NCBI RefSeq assembly: GCF_036250755.1
Contig: NZ_CP109583.1
Span: 1,488,001 to 1,552,000, forward strand
Origin: Streptomyces uncialis
Lineage (GTDB): Bacteria > Actinomycetota > Actinomycetes > Streptomycetales > Streptomycetaceae
Direction: 5' to 3'
DNA: 64,000 nt
The position numbers were made by a program, and so were the translations under genes. Numbering within the stretch: the stretch's first letter is position 1; each line of letters opens with the position of its first letter. Below, in pieces: positions 7,482-16,202 of this stretch. The notes under the pieces were generated by a model that was given only the letters and a program-made list of their open reading frames with translations, made no database searches and was not told the DNA's origin.

Positions 7482-8275
7482 AGCACGCCCTCGACACCGT
7501 GACGGCCTGGCTGGCCCGGGGTGTCATCGCCTTCCTCTACATCCCGATCGTCGTCGTGGTGGTGCTGTCGTTCAACGACTCCGAGGTCACGTACAAGTGG
7601 GCCGGGTTCTCCACCCGCTGGTACGGGACGCTCGCCGACAACACCGAGCTGCTGGCCGCGCTGCGGGTCAGCGCGGAGGTCGCCCTGATCTCCGCGACCC
7701 TCGCCACCGTGTGCGGGCTGCTCTCCGCGATGGGCATGGCCCGGCTGGCCAGACGCTGGAAGACCGTGTTCTCCGGCGGACTGTTCCTGCCGCTGATCAT
7801 CCCGGAGATCGTGCTGGGCGTGGCCCTGCTCTCGGTCTTCGGCGCGATGGGCGCGGACCTCGGGATGACGACCCTGGTCCTCGGCCATCTGGTGGTGACG
7901 CTGCCGTACGCGTCGCTCATCGTCCTCGGCGCGTACAACGCGCTGGACTCCTCGCTCGGGGAGGCCGCGACCGACCTCGGCTGCAACCCCTGGCAGGCGT
8001 TCCGCCGGGTGACGCTGCCGCTGCTGCGCCAGCCGCTGCTCGCCGCGTGGCTGCTCTGCTTCACCATCTCGTTCGGCAACATCGTGATGTCCACGTTCAC
8101 CAACGGCATCGGCTCCACCACCCTGCCGCTGCGGGTCTACTCGATGCTCAAGGGCGGTCTGACGCCCGAGATCAACGCGCTGGGCACGCTGCTCGTGCTG
8201 TTCACGCTGCTGATCATCCTCGGTGTGGGCCTGCGCCAGATGCGCCAGGTGCTGCTCGGCGGAAAGCGCGGCTAG
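7478..8275 (+). CDS. Spermidine/putrescine-type ABC transporter permease 2 (PotC-like)
   Basis: 265 residues, starting within the previous gene (ATGA overlap), so translation is coupled and the two permeases are probably made in equal amounts as a heterodimer. Six hydrophobic helices are visible and the EAA loop reads EAATDLGCNPWQAFRRVTLP. The N-terminal IAFLYIPIVVVVVLSFNDSE matches PotC-type permeases closely. A gap of 133 bases separates it from the binding-protein gene. Confidence 0.88.
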   Translation: MKHALDTVTAWLARGVIAFLYIPIVVVVVLSFNDSEVTYKWAGFSTRWYGTLADNTELLAALRVSAEVALISATLATVCGLLSAMGMARLARRWKTVFSGGLFLPLIIPEIVLGVALLSVFGAMGADLGMTTLVLGHLVVTLPYASLIVLGAYNALDSSLGEAATDLGCNPWQAFRRVTLPLLRQPLLAAWLLCFTISFGNIVMSTFTNGIGSTTLPLRVYSMLKGGLTPEINALGTLLVLFTLLIILGVGLRQMRQVLLGGKRG

Positions 8276-8408
8276 CTCCCCCGGCGCCCCGCCCCCGTCG
8301 CCGTTCTCCGGCACCACGGCACCACGGCCTTCCGGCCCCTTCCCAGGACCCGCACCACCCGGCCCGCTCCCCTCCCCGGCTTCCTCATTTCGCGAAAGGC
8401 ACACCCTC

Positions 8409-9485
8409 ATGCGTACGAGAAGAGTCCCCAGAACCGTCCTCGCCGCCTCCGTCGCCACCGTCACCGCGCTCGTCGTCACCAGTTGCGGCGGCTCGGGGTC
8501 CGACTCCGGCTCCGGCGGCGGGAAGAAGCTGAACATCTACGCCTGGGCCGGGGAGATCCCCGAGTCGGTGGTGAAGAAGTTCGAGGCGGAGACGGGTATC
8601 AAGGTCACCCTCGACACGTTCGACAGCAACGAGACCATGACCGCCAAGCTCAGCTCCGGTTCGGCGGGCTACGACCTGGTGGAGCCCAGCCAGTACACCG
8701 TGCAGCAGCTCATCGGGCAGAAGCTGATCCAGCCGCTCGACCACGCGCGGATCAAGGGCATGGACAACCTCGCGGAGAAGTTCCGCGACCCGTCGTACGA
8801 CAAGGGCAACAAGTACAGCGTCCCGTGGATCTGGGGCACGACGGGCTTCGCGTACAACGACAAGTGCGTGGACTCGGCGACCAGCTGGAAGACCCTGTTC
8901 GACAAGAAGTACCAGGGCAAGGTCTACATGCTGGACAACATGCTGGCGGCCTACATCGCCGGTCTCCAGGTCACCGGCGCCCGCGCCACCAGCACCGACG
9001 AGGGCGAGATCAAGGCGGCCACCGAGGCGCTGGAGGACCAGAAGGACATCCTCGCGGGCTACAACTCCACCAACTACCCGCAGTTGCTGTCCACCGGGCA
9101 GGCGTGCGCGGCCCAGGCGTGGAGCGGCACGGCGATGGCGAAGGTCGTCGCCGCCAACGAGAACGTCCACTACGTCATCCCCGAGGAGGGCGGCTCGATC
9201 TGGACGGACGGGCTGTCCATCCCGAAGGGCGCGAAGAACACGGACGCGGCCTACGAGTTCATCAACTTCACGCTGCGTCCCGAGATCGCGGCCATGGCCA
9301 CCGACGACGGCGGCAGCGCCAGCACCAACGCCAAGGCACGTGAGTTCATCAAGGACAAGAAGGCGCTGGACAACCCGGCCGTCTACGCGAGCGACGAGGC
9401 CATCAAGAACGCGGACTTCCTGCTCGACCCGGGCACCGCGATGAAGCACTTCCAGCAGGGCTGGACCAAGGTGAAGGCGTCCTGA
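8409..9485 (+). CDS. Polyamine-type substrate-binding lipoprotein (PotD-like)
   Basis: 358 residues. The N terminus is a lipoprotein signal: basic MRTRRVPR, a hydrophobic core and the lipobox VTSC with Cys26, so the mature protein is anchored outside the membrane. The mature part starts KKLNIYAWAGEIPESVVKKF, the beginning of PotD/PotF-type proteins, and contains the conserved VPWIWGTTGFAYN segment. ATG 8409 has a GAAAGG nine bases upstream. It captures the substrate for the two permeases before it. The acidic and aromatic residues that bind polyamines in PotD cannot be assigned with confidence by eye. Confidence 0.9.
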   Translation: MRTRRVPRTVLAASVATVTALVVTSCGGSGSDSGSGGGKKLNIYAWAGEIPESVVKKFEAETGIKVTLDTFDSNETMTAKLSSGSAGYDLVEPSQYTVQQLIGQKLIQPLDHARIKGMDNLAEKFRDPSYDKGNKYSVPWIWGTTGFAYNDKCVDSATSWKTLFDKKYQGKVYMLDNMLAAYIAGLQVTGARATSTDEGEIKAATEALEDQKDILAGYNSTNYPQLLSTGQACAAQAWSGTAMAKVVAANENVHYVIPEEGGSIWTDGLSIPKGAKNTDAAYEFINFTLRPEIAAMATDDGGSASTNAKAREFIKDKKALDNPAVYASDEAIKNADFLLDPGTAMKHFQQGWTKVKAS

Positions 9486-9486
9486 C

Positions 9487-10599
9487 ATGACAGCCACCCT
9501 GAAGGACCCCCGCTCCCCCGCCCAGGCCACCGCGCCCGCGGTGCGGCTGACCGGGGTCGGCAAGACATTCGGCGGCACCCCGGCCGTCATCGACGTGACC
9601 CTCGACATCCGGACGGGCGAGTTCTTCTCGATCCTCGGCCCGTCGGGCTGCGGCAAGACGACCCTGATGCGGATGATCACCGGCTTCGAGACGCCCAGCG
9701 AGGGCACCGTCGAACTCGACGGGGCCGACTGCACGGGCGTACCGCCGCACAAGCGCGACCTCAACATGCTCTTCCAGAGCTACGCGCTGTTCCCGCACCT
9801 CGACGTCAGTGAGAACGTCGCCTTCGAGCTGAAGGTCCGCAAGTCCCGGCCCAAGGCCGAGATAGCGCAGGCCGTACGGGAGGCGCTCGCGCTCGTCCGG
9901 CTCGACGGGTACGGGGACCGGACCATCGGCCGGCTCTCCGGCGGCCAGCGCCAGCGCGTCGCCATCGCGCGGGCCCTGATCGGCCGTCCCTCGCTGCTGC
10001 TGCTGGACGAGCCGCTCGGCGCGCTCGACCAGAAGCTGCGGGCCGAGATGCAGCTGGAGCTGAAGAAGATCCAGCGCGAGGTCGGCGTCACCTTCGTCAC
10101 CGTCACCCATGACCAGGAGGAGGCGCTGACCATGTCCGACCGGATCGCGGTCATGGACGGCGGCCGGGTGCTCCAGGTCGACACCCCCGAGGCGATCTAC
10201 GAGCGGCCCGCGACCCGCTTCGTCGCGAACTTCATCGGCACCTCCAACTTCCTGACCGGCACCCTCGGCGGCGGACGGCTCGGGGTCGACGGGCTCGGGA
10301 ACATCGCGGTCCCCGACGGGCACGGCCACCCCGACGGCACCCCCGTCCATCTGGCCGTCCGCCCGGAGAACGTCCGGCTCGCCCGCGCCGGCGAACCGCT
10401 CCAGGACTGCCCGGTCCGCGCGGACGCCACCCTCCAGCAGATCGTGTACCTCGGCAACGCCACCCGCTACCACCTCGCCCTCGCACACGGCGGCGACTTC
10501 GTCGCCGAGGCCCGCGGGACGGATGTGAGCGGTCTGCGGATCGGTGAACAGGTCGTCGTCGGATGGCACCCCCGGCACTCCCGGGTGCTGGCCGAATGA
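9487..10599 (+). CDS. Polyamine-type ABC transporter ATP-binding protein (PotA-like)
   Basis: 370 residues starting one base after the binding-protein stop. Walker A GPSGCGKTTLM, signature LSGGQRQRV, Walker B LLLLDEPLGALD and the switch segment VTHDQEEALTMSD are intact. The C-terminal third is a TOBE/OB-type regulatory domain typical of PotA and MalK-class importers. It energises the two permeases upstream. The next gene starts 55 bases downstream behind its own AAGGAG, so this is one continuing operon. Confidence 0.92.
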   Translation: MTATLKDPRSPAQATAPAVRLTGVGKTFGGTPAVIDVTLDIRTGEFFSILGPSGCGKTTLMRMITGFETPSEGTVELDGADCTGVPPHKRDLNMLFQSYALFPHLDVSENVAFELKVRKSRPKAEIAQAVREALALVRLDGYGDRTIGRLSGGQRQRVAIARALIGRPSLLLLDEPLGALDQKLRAEMQLELKKIQREVGVTFVTVTHDQEEALTMSDRIAVMDGGRVLQVDTPEAIYERPATRFVANFIGTSNFLTGTLGGGRLGVDGLGNIAVPDGHGHPDGTPVHLAVRPENVRLARAGEPLQDCPVRADATLQQIVYLGNATRYHLALAHGGDFVAEARGTDVSGLRIGEQVVVGWHPRHSRVLAE

Positions 10600-10654
10600 G
10601 CGCGCCCAGGCCGCCCGCACCCGCCCCGTCCCACGCCAGCAAGGAGATACGACC

Positions 10655-11455
10655 GTGAAGGTCGCCGCAGCCCAGTTCGCCCCCACCGCCGACGCGGCGG
10701 CCAATCTCGCGGTCATCGAGGAGATGGCCCGGGACGCCGCCGCGGCGGGCGCCGAACTCGTCGTCTTCCCCGAGGAGTCGATGGTCCCCTCGGACGCCGA
10801 CGAGTCCGAGGAGGTCCCGCTCCGTGAACTCGCCGAGAAGCACTGGCCCGCGTTCCTCGAAGGGCTCGCCCGGATCGCCACCACCCACGGCATCGCGGTG
10901 ATCGCCGCCGGTTTCGAGGACAGCGGCGAGGCCCTGCCGTACAACACCATGGCCGCCGTGGACGCGAGCGGTGAGGTGCTCGGCCTCTACCGCAAGATGC
11001 ATCTGTACGACGCCTTCAACTACAAGGAGTCCCGCAAGGTCCAGCGCGGCGACACCGGCCCCGTCGTGGTCCGCATCGGCGACTTCAACGTCGGCCTGGT
11101 GAACTGCTACGACGTGCGCTTCCCGGAGTTCACCCGGTCGCTGGTGGAGATGGGCGCGGATCTGCTGGCGGTCTCGGCCGCCTGGGTCAAGGGTCCCCTC
11201 AAGGAGGACCACTGGGCGACGCTGGTGCGCACCCGGGCCATCGAGAACACCTGCTGGGTGGTGGCGTCCTCGCTGACCACACCCGACTGCATCGGGATGA
11301 GCATGGCCGTCGACCCGCTCGGTGTGGTCCGGGCCGCCCTCGGCGAGGAGGAGCGCTCGATGCTCGTCGTCGACGCCGACAAGGACCGGATCGACCGGGC
11401 CCGCACGGTCCTTCCCGTGCTCCGCAACCGCCGCATCATCATCGGACCGAGGTGA
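10655..11455 (+). CDS. Carbon-nitrogen hydrolase (nitrilase superfamily)
   Basis: 266 residues from GTG 10655 with AAGGAG eight bases upstream. The Glu-Lys-Cys triad is visible: Glu40 in VVFPEES, Lys114 in LYRKMHLYDA and Cys151 in LVNCYDVRF. The length and CYDVRFPE context fit the amidase branches (omega-amidase, carbamoyl-putrescine or N-carbamoyl amidohydrolase) rather than true nitrilases. These cytoplasmic enzymes release ammonia from an amide or carbamoyl group. Coming after a polyamine-type importer, it probably hydrolyses the imported compound or an intermediate. Its stop overlaps the GTG start of the next gene. Confidence 0.87.
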   Translation: MKVAAAQFAPTADAAANLAVIEEMARDAAAAGAELVVFPEESMVPSDADESEEVPLRELAEKHWPAFLEGLARIATTHGIAVIAAGFEDSGEALPYNTMAAVDASGEVLGLYRKMHLYDAFNYKESRKVQRGDTGPVVVRIGDFNVGLVNCYDVRFPEFTRSLVEMGADLLAVSAAWVKGPLKEDHWATLVRTRAIENTCWVVASSLTTPDCIGMSMAVDPLGVVRAALGEEERSMLVVDADKDRIDRARTVLPVLRNRRIIIGPR

Positions 11456-12129
11456 CCCCCGTCATGCCGCTCGACCTGCGTGAACTGCCCGCCCCCCTCG
11501 ACGGGGAACTCGTCGAGAAGCTGCGGAGGGTGGACTTCCCGACCCTCGGCCACTATCTGGAGGAGGGCTTCTGCGACCCGCTGCTCCAGCGTCAGGCGGG
11601 GACCGACCGGATCGTCGGCCGGGCCGTCACCGTACGCATCACCGCCACCGACTCCACGATGCTGCATCACGCCGCCGGGCTGGTCGGGCCCGGTGACGTG
11701 GTGGTGGTCGACTGCGGCGGCGACCGGCGGCACGCGCCGCTGGGCGAGGTCGTCGTCAACGCGCTCGCGTCCCGTGGCGCGGCGGGCGTCGTCGTGGACG
11801 GCCTGTGCACCGACATCGACGCGCTGCGCGCGCTCGCGCTGCCCGTCTACGCGTACGGACGCACCGCGCTGACCACCAAACTGCACGGCATCGCGGACGG
11901 TTCGCTGTGCGCGCCGGTCGTCTGCGGCGGTGTCCCGGTGCAGGCCGGCGACATCGTCCTCGGTGACGCCAACGGCGTGGTCATCGCGTCCGCCGCCCGG
12001 CTCGCGGCCGTCGTGGAGGAGGCCCTCGACGACGACGCGGAGGAACCCGCCCTTGTCGCGCAGCTGTGGCAGGGCAAGCCGCTGGGCTCGCTGACCGGCG
12101 CCACGGAGACACTTCAGCGGCTGCGCTGA
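11452..12129 (+). CDS. RraA-like / HMG-aldolase-family protein
   Basis: 225 residues; GTG start overlapping the nitrilase stop, or ATG at 11464. The fold signature is clear: GPGDVVVVDCGGD, then LGEVVVNALASRGAAGVVVDG and AGDIVLGDANGVVIA. In RraA and in 4-hydroxy-4-methyl-2-oxoglutarate aldolases the segment after the DG is typically VRD, with an Arg that holds the substrate; here it reads DGLCTDID, so that Arg is absent. It may therefore act on a different substrate or not be an aldolase. In an operon with a nitrilase and a BKACE, an aldolase, decarboxylase or hydratase step is possible. The name 'methyltransferase' sometimes given to this family is not supported. Confidence 0.75.
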   Translation: MTPVMPLDLRELPAPLDGELVEKLRRVDFPTLGHYLEEGFCDPLLQRQAGTDRIVGRAVTVRITATDSTMLHHAAGLVGPGDVVVVDCGGDRRHAPLGEVVVNALASRGAAGVVVDGLCTDIDALRALALPVYAYGRTALTTKLHGIADGSLCAPVVCGGVPVQAGDIVLGDANGVVIASAARLAAVVEEALDDDAEEPALVAQLWQGKPLGSLTGATETLQRLR

Positions 12130-12224
12130 CCTCCCGCGTTCCCCCGGCGGCCGGTCCAGGACGCCGGGTCATCACTCCCCACCGGGTGCGCCCCGCACCA
12201 CATCCACCCCCCGAAAGGACCATC

Positions 12225-12944
12225 GTGCTCCTCAAAGCCGCCGTCAACGGCGGGCGTTCGCGAGACGAGCGGCCCACCGTCCCGGTCACCGCCGCGCAGA
12301 TCGCCGCCGACACCGTCGCCGTGCTCGCGGCCGGCGCGGACGTCGTCCACTTCCATGTCCGCACCCCGGACGGCGGCCAGACGATCCGGCCGGACGCCCT
12401 CGCCGAGGTGCTGTCCGCGATCCGCGCGGTCGCCCCGGACGCCGTCGTCGGCACCACGACGGGTCTGTGGACCTGCTCGGGTCCCGAGGAGCGCTACGAG
12501 CTCGTCAAGTCGTGGGAGACGCTGCCCGACTTCGCGTCCGTCGCGTTCAGCGAGGAGGACGCGGCGCGGACCGCGGAACTGGTCGTCGAGCGCGGCATGG
12601 TCCTGGAGAGCGCGGTGTGGACGATGGACGACGTCCCCCTGCTGCTGGCGTCACCCACCCTGCACGACAACGTCCGGATCCTGATCGAGCCGCTGGAGGA
12701 GGACCCGCAGGAGGCCGTCGCGGCGGCCCGCGCCATGGCCGCGCGCATCCAGGAGGCCGGGGTGACCTGCCCGATCCTCTACCACGGCGACGGCCCGACC
12801 GTCTGGCCCCTGGTACGGGCGGCCATCGAGGACGGCCATGAGACCCGGGTCGGCTTCGAGGACGGGACGGACCTCCCCGACGGCACGGACGCCCCGGACA
12901 ACGCGGCCCTCATCCGCGCCGCGCGCGCCCTGGCCGCCCGCTGA
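12225..12944 (+). CDS. Beta-keto acid cleavage enzyme (BKACE, DUF849), short form
   Basis: 239 residues from GTG 12225, shorter than the usual 275-310. The Zn-binding pair is His42 and His44 in VVHFHVR, and a conserved C-terminal acidic motif is present as RVGFEDG. BKACE enzymes use acetyl-CoA to cleave a beta-keto acid into acetoacetate and a new acyl-CoA; the founding member works on 3-keto-5-aminohexanoate in lysine breakdown. Here it is the last gene of the uptake operon and probably ends the pathway by releasing a CoA ester to central metabolism. The short length places it in a subfamily whose substrate I cannot name. Confidence 0.85.
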   Translation: MLLKAAVNGGRSRDERPTVPVTAAQIAADTVAVLAAGADVVHFHVRTPDGGQTIRPDALAEVLSAIRAVAPDAVVGTTTGLWTCSGPEERYELVKSWETLPDFASVAFSEEDAARTAELVVERGMVLESAVWTMDDVPLLLASPTLHDNVRILIEPLEEDPQEAVAAARAMAARIQEAGVTCPILYHGDGPTVWPLVRAAIEDGHETRVGFEDGTDLPDGTDAPDNAALIRAARALAAR

Positions 12945-12948
12945 CCGG

Positions 12949-12984
12949 CTCCCGTGCGGGGCCGCTGAGGGCCCCGCACGGGAG
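12949..12984 (+). terminator. Terminator of the uptake/catabolic operon
   Basis: Perfect 15-bp stem with a six-base loop starting five bases after the BKACE stop codon; it may also serve the convergent gene at 13069. Confidence 0.82.
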
Positions 12985-13068
12985 TCCCACAGCCGCTGGC
13001 GCGGTGAGGGGTACGGGGGACCGCGCACCCCACGCGTACCCGCACCGGACGGGGGACGCCCGACCGGA

Positions 13069-14154
13069 TCACCCCGACGGCAGCCGCAGGTCCCAGCACC
13101 GGTGCCGGGCCGCCGCCCGCTCGGCGTACGCGCGGAACGCGGGTCCGCCGAAGCTCTCCCCGCCCTTGGACCCCGGCGGACGCGCGGCGCCCGCGTCGGG
13201 CGGGACGGCGCCGATGAACAGCGCGCGCTCGCTGTCACCCGGGCATGTCGCGCTCGCCCAGCGGATGTTGCGCTCGGCGCCCGCGTCGGAACGCCGGTAC
13301 GGCAGCCTGACGTCGTCGCGTTCCTGCCGCGCGTACAGGTCGAAGTGGGCGGTGAAGACATAGGGCGTGTCGAAGTGGGCCGACGCCCAGACATCGCAGC
13401 GCTCGTACAGGGCGCCCCTGCCGACGGGCGTCTCCCGGACCAGGTCCAGGCGTTCGTCCCGGGCGAGAGGCAGCCCGGCGCAGGTGCTCTGGGCGTGTGT
13501 GGCCAGCCGTGTCCCGTGCACATAGGGCAGTTTCCGCAGCGGCGCACCGCCGGTCGCCTCGCAGCCCCAGCGGCGCGCGGCCTTGGTGGCCGTGGCCGTG
13601 CCGAACCGGGCCCAGAACACGTCCTCGCCGCGCCAGGAGCTCGTCCGGCTCTCCCGGTCCACGGGAGCGTGGTCCTCGCGCCCGGTGTACCCCTCGACCA
13701 TGACCGAGACGGCGTTGCCGTCGTCCCGACAGGGGAGCAGCAGCCGGATCGTGCGGCCGTCGGCCGCGCCCCGCCAGCCCCCGGGCAGCGGGGCGGGGTG
13801 CCAGGGGCCGTCGAAGGACGGGAGGAGACGCCGTCCCGTCCCGGTGGTGCGGGCACCGGGCCGCAGCAGTGTCACGCGTACCACCGTCAACCGCTCGCCC
13901 AGCAGGCACACATACGCGTCGCGGCCCTCGGTGCGGTCCTCGCGCAGCGGTACGGACGTGTGCAGGCCCTCGAACAACTGGCTCCTCTCGTACGCCAGCA
14001 GTCCGCCGCAGAAGGACTTCATGGAGTCCTCGAAGCGCCAGCGGGCCGCGGTACCGCTCTCCCGCCACCAGATCCAGACCGCCAGCAGACACAGCACCAG
14101 CGTCCCGGCCGTCCAGGTGGCCACCCGCGTCACCGTCGCACGCACCACGCCCAT
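13069..14154 (-). CDS. Membrane-anchored protein of unknown function
   Basis: 361 residues from the ATG at 14154. One hydrophobic segment at about residues 12-30 (TWTAGTLVLCLLAVWIWW) suggests an N-terminal anchor with the rest outside the cell. The exposed part has scattered Cys residues (SFCGGLL, VCLLGE, CRDD, GCEATG, CAGLPL, CDVW, CPGD, HRCWDL) consistent with disulfides, and no catalytic motif that I recognise. Many streptomycetes carry such proteins of unknown role. The gene is divergent from the Tat-type hydrolase at 14366. Confidence 0.75.
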   Translation of the reverse strand: MGVVRATVTRVATWTAGTLVLCLLAVWIWWRESGTAARWRFEDSMKSFCGGLLAYERSQLFEGLHTSVPLREDRTEGRDAYVCLLGERLTVVRVTLLRPGARTTGTGRRLLPSFDGPWHPAPLPGGWRGAADGRTIRLLLPCRDDGNAVSVMVEGYTGREDHAPVDRESRTSSWRGEDVFWARFGTATATKAARRWGCEATGGAPLRKLPYVHGTRLATHAQSTCAGLPLARDERLDLVRETPVGRGALYERCDVWASAHFDTPYVFTAHFDLYARQERDDVRLPYRRSDAGAERNIRWASATCPGDSERALFIGAVPPDAGAARPPGSKGGESFGGPAFRAYAERAAARHRCWDLRLPSG

Positions 14155-14365
14155 CGGTCCCCCCGTCTCCCACCGACGGCCCCGCCGCCGAATTGACGTG
14201 CCCTTGCCCGTCCGGCCACGCCCCCTAACCTTCGCGGCGGCCAGCGAGCGCGCGGCCACGGATGCCGCGGCCGTTCGACCTGGCCCGGTTCCGCCCGACT
14301 CCTTTGATCTTGGGGAGGGTTGGGGCACGCTACGGGTACGGATGGACGACTTCCTAGGGGGACGT

Positions 14366-15412
14366 GTGACGACACGCCGGATCTTTCTGACCGCGGGCGC
14401 GGGTACGGTCGCGGTGGCGGGTACGGGGGCGGGCGCCGTACCGGCGAGCGCGGCCGGGGCGGCAGGCGCTCCGGCCGAGCCGGTGTACGACGTACCGCTG
14501 GGCATCGCGATGGAGGGCTACCGGAGCGCGTTCCCGGTGCGCTTCCTGCGGATGGTCAACCAGGGCGAGACGGTCGACATGGCCTATCTCGACATCGCCC
14601 CGTCGGCGCCGGTGTCCGGCCGCACCGTCCTGCTGCTGCACGGCAAGAACTTCGACGGCGGTTCCTGGACCCCCACCGCGCGGGCACTCGCCGCCGCGGG
14701 CCACCGGGTCGTCGTACCGGACCAGATCGGTTTCGGACGCTCGTCCAAGCCCGCACTCGACTACGGCTTCGGGCTGCTCGCGGGGAACACCGTGGCGCTG
14801 CTGGACCACCTCGGCGTCCCGGTCGTGGACGTGGTGGGCCATTCGATGGGCGGCATGCTCGGGGTCCGGTTCGCCCTGGAACACCCCGCACGGACGCGGC
14901 GATTGGTGCTGGCGAACCCGGTGGGCCTGGAGGACTACCGGGAGCTGGTGCCCGCGCACACCACCGAGCGGCTGTTCGCCGACGAGCTCGCCAACACCTC
15001 CATCGCGGGGATACGGGCGTTCTACCGCTCGTACGTGGTGACCTGGCGGCGGGCCTACGAGCGGAACGTGGAGCTGCGGCACCGGATCACGCTCAGCGCG
15101 GAATACCCGCGCTGGGCGCTCGCCTCGGCGCGGACCTATCAGATGGCGTACCACCAGCCGGTGGTCCAGGATCTGCCGTCGCTGCGGCTGCCGGTGCTGC
15201 TGGTGATCGGCCAGGAGGACCGGGCCGCGGTCGGCAAGTCGTACGCGACCCCCGAGAACCGGGCGAAGCTCGGCAACTTCCCAGTCCTCGGCAGGCTGGC
15301 CGCCGCGGCGGTCCCGGGCGCCCGGCTGGTGGAGCTGCGCGGTGTGGGCCATCTCCCGCATCTGGAGGCCGGGCGGCGCTTCGAGCGCGAGGTGCTGTCC
15401 TTCCTCGGGTGA
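14366..15412 (+). CDS. Exported alpha/beta hydrolase
   Basis: 348 residues from GTG 14366, chosen because AGGGGG lies just upstream and it gives a compact twin-arginine signal (TTRRIFLTAGAG, then AVPASAAG); ATG 14342 is the alternative. The catalytic Ser is in VGHSMGGML, the acid in VIGQEDRA and the His in GVGHLPHLE. The oxyanion-loop motif is LLLHGKNFDGGSW. Proteins like this act as haloalkane-dehalogenase-like or ester hydrolases; in Streptomyces they are often simply annotated as alpha/beta hydrolases. Tat export suggests it folds in the cytoplasm and works outside the membrane. Substrate unknown. Confidence 0.87.
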   Translation: MTTRRIFLTAGAGTVAVAGTGAGAVPASAAGAAGAPAEPVYDVPLGIAMEGYRSAFPVRFLRMVNQGETVDMAYLDIAPSAPVSGRTVLLLHGKNFDGGSWTPTARALAAAGHRVVVPDQIGFGRSSKPALDYGFGLLAGNTVALLDHLGVPVVDVVGHSMGGMLGVRFALEHPARTRRLVLANPVGLEDYRELVPAHTTERLFADELANTSIAGIRAFYRSYVVTWRRAYERNVELRHRITLSAEYPRWALASARTYQMAYHQPVVQDLPSLRLPVLLVIGQEDRAAVGKSYATPENRAKLGNFPVLGRLAAAAVPGARLVELRGVGHLPHLEAGRRFEREVLSFLG

Positions 15413-15435
15413 AGGAGGTGCGGTGAGGGGACGGC

Positions 15436-15466
15436 TTGACCTCAAGTTCGCTTGAGGGGACAGGAT
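15436..15466 (+). promoter_or_regulatory. SoxR box within a 19-bp-spaced promoter
   Basis: CCTCAAGTTCGCTTGAGG (15440-15457) has perfect 7-base arms and differs from the Escherichia coli soxS site only in the two central bases. It sits between TTGACC (15436-15441) and CAGGAT (15461-15466), a 19-base spacer, the long spacing on which MerR-family activators such as SoxR depend. The ABM gene follows 51 bases after the -10 box. Confidence 0.82.
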
Positions 15467-15517
15467 TCGGGACATCGGAGGACGGGAAAGACCCGACCCC
15501 GCACCCCAGGAGCAGTC

Positions 15518-15874
15518 ATGCCGTCCACCGACACCGGCTTCTACTCGATCATCGACCACACCGTCGACGGCCCCGCCACCCAGACCGAGCTCGTGAACGC
15601 CTTCGCCGAGGTGCAGGAGCGGTGGGTGCGCTTCTACCCCGGGTACCGTTCCGCCCGGTTCCATGTCAGTACGGACGGCACCCGGGTCTACAACATCGTG
15701 CACTGGGACACCGAGGCGGACTACCGCAACTTCGTGGAGACGTCCGACACGGAGGGGCGGATGGCCGCGATCGGGGCGGCTCTGGCGGGCCTCTCCGGCA
15801 CGGCCGAACCCCGGATGACCGGCGTGCCCACGTACACGGTCGTCCGTGAGGTCGGCCCCGGGCCCCAGGCCTGA
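15518..15874 (+). CDS. Antibiotic biosynthesis monooxygenase (ABM) domain protein, predicted SoxR target
   Basis: 118 residues; ATG 15518 with AGGAG five bases upstream. The dimeric ferredoxin-like ABM fold is indicated by FYPGYRSARFHVSTDG and YNIVHWDTEADYRNFV. Family members oxidise quinones or aromatic metabolites without a metal or flavin, or degrade haem. The SoxR box just upstream means transcription should respond to redox-active compounds such as actinorhodin-like quinones or phenazines. From memory, one of the few SoxR targets in Streptomyces coelicolor is a small monooxygenase, and this gene is a plausible counterpart, but I cannot verify that by alignment. The gene stands alone. Confidence 0.85.
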   Translation: MPSTDTGFYSIIDHTVDGPATQTELVNAFAEVQERWVRFYPGYRSARFHVSTDGTRVYNIVHWDTEADYRNFVETSDTEGRMAAIGAALAGLSGTAEPRMTGVPTYTVVREVGPGPQA

Positions 15875-15915
15875 CCCCGCCCCGCGGCCACCTTCGCGCG
15901 TCCTCCCGTACCTCG

Positions 15916-15971
15916 GTCCCCGAGTCCCCGAGTCCCCGAGTCCCCGAGTCCCCGAGTCCCCGAGTCCCCGA
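15916..15971. repeat. Seven tandem copies of GTCCCCGA
   Basis: Seven exact, uninterrupted 8-bp units downstream of the ABM gene. Noncoding, a likely variable-number tract; a second simple tract of CCCCG units lies near 16064-16085. Confidence 0.9.
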
Positions 15972-16202
15972 GCGGATCGTGACAGGCGTCCTGTCGCGGT
16001 CCGCTCGTGTCGTCCCGCCACCGCAACCACGGCACCGCGCACACGGCACGCCAGCGCAACCGCCCCGCCCCGCCCCGCCCCGCCCCCGACAGGAATCCCC
16101 GGCCGGGTGGGGAACCCGGCGGGCCCGTGATCCGACTACTGCGGCGTGGGAGGGCGAACGCCCGTCGGGCCCACCCTGCCGCGGCGGAACGAGGGATGTG
16201 GG

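Noticed and set aside
15875..16202. Zur operator before the metal importer
   Set aside because: The region is repeats and GC-rich sequence; nothing close to the AT-rich Zur palindrome was found.
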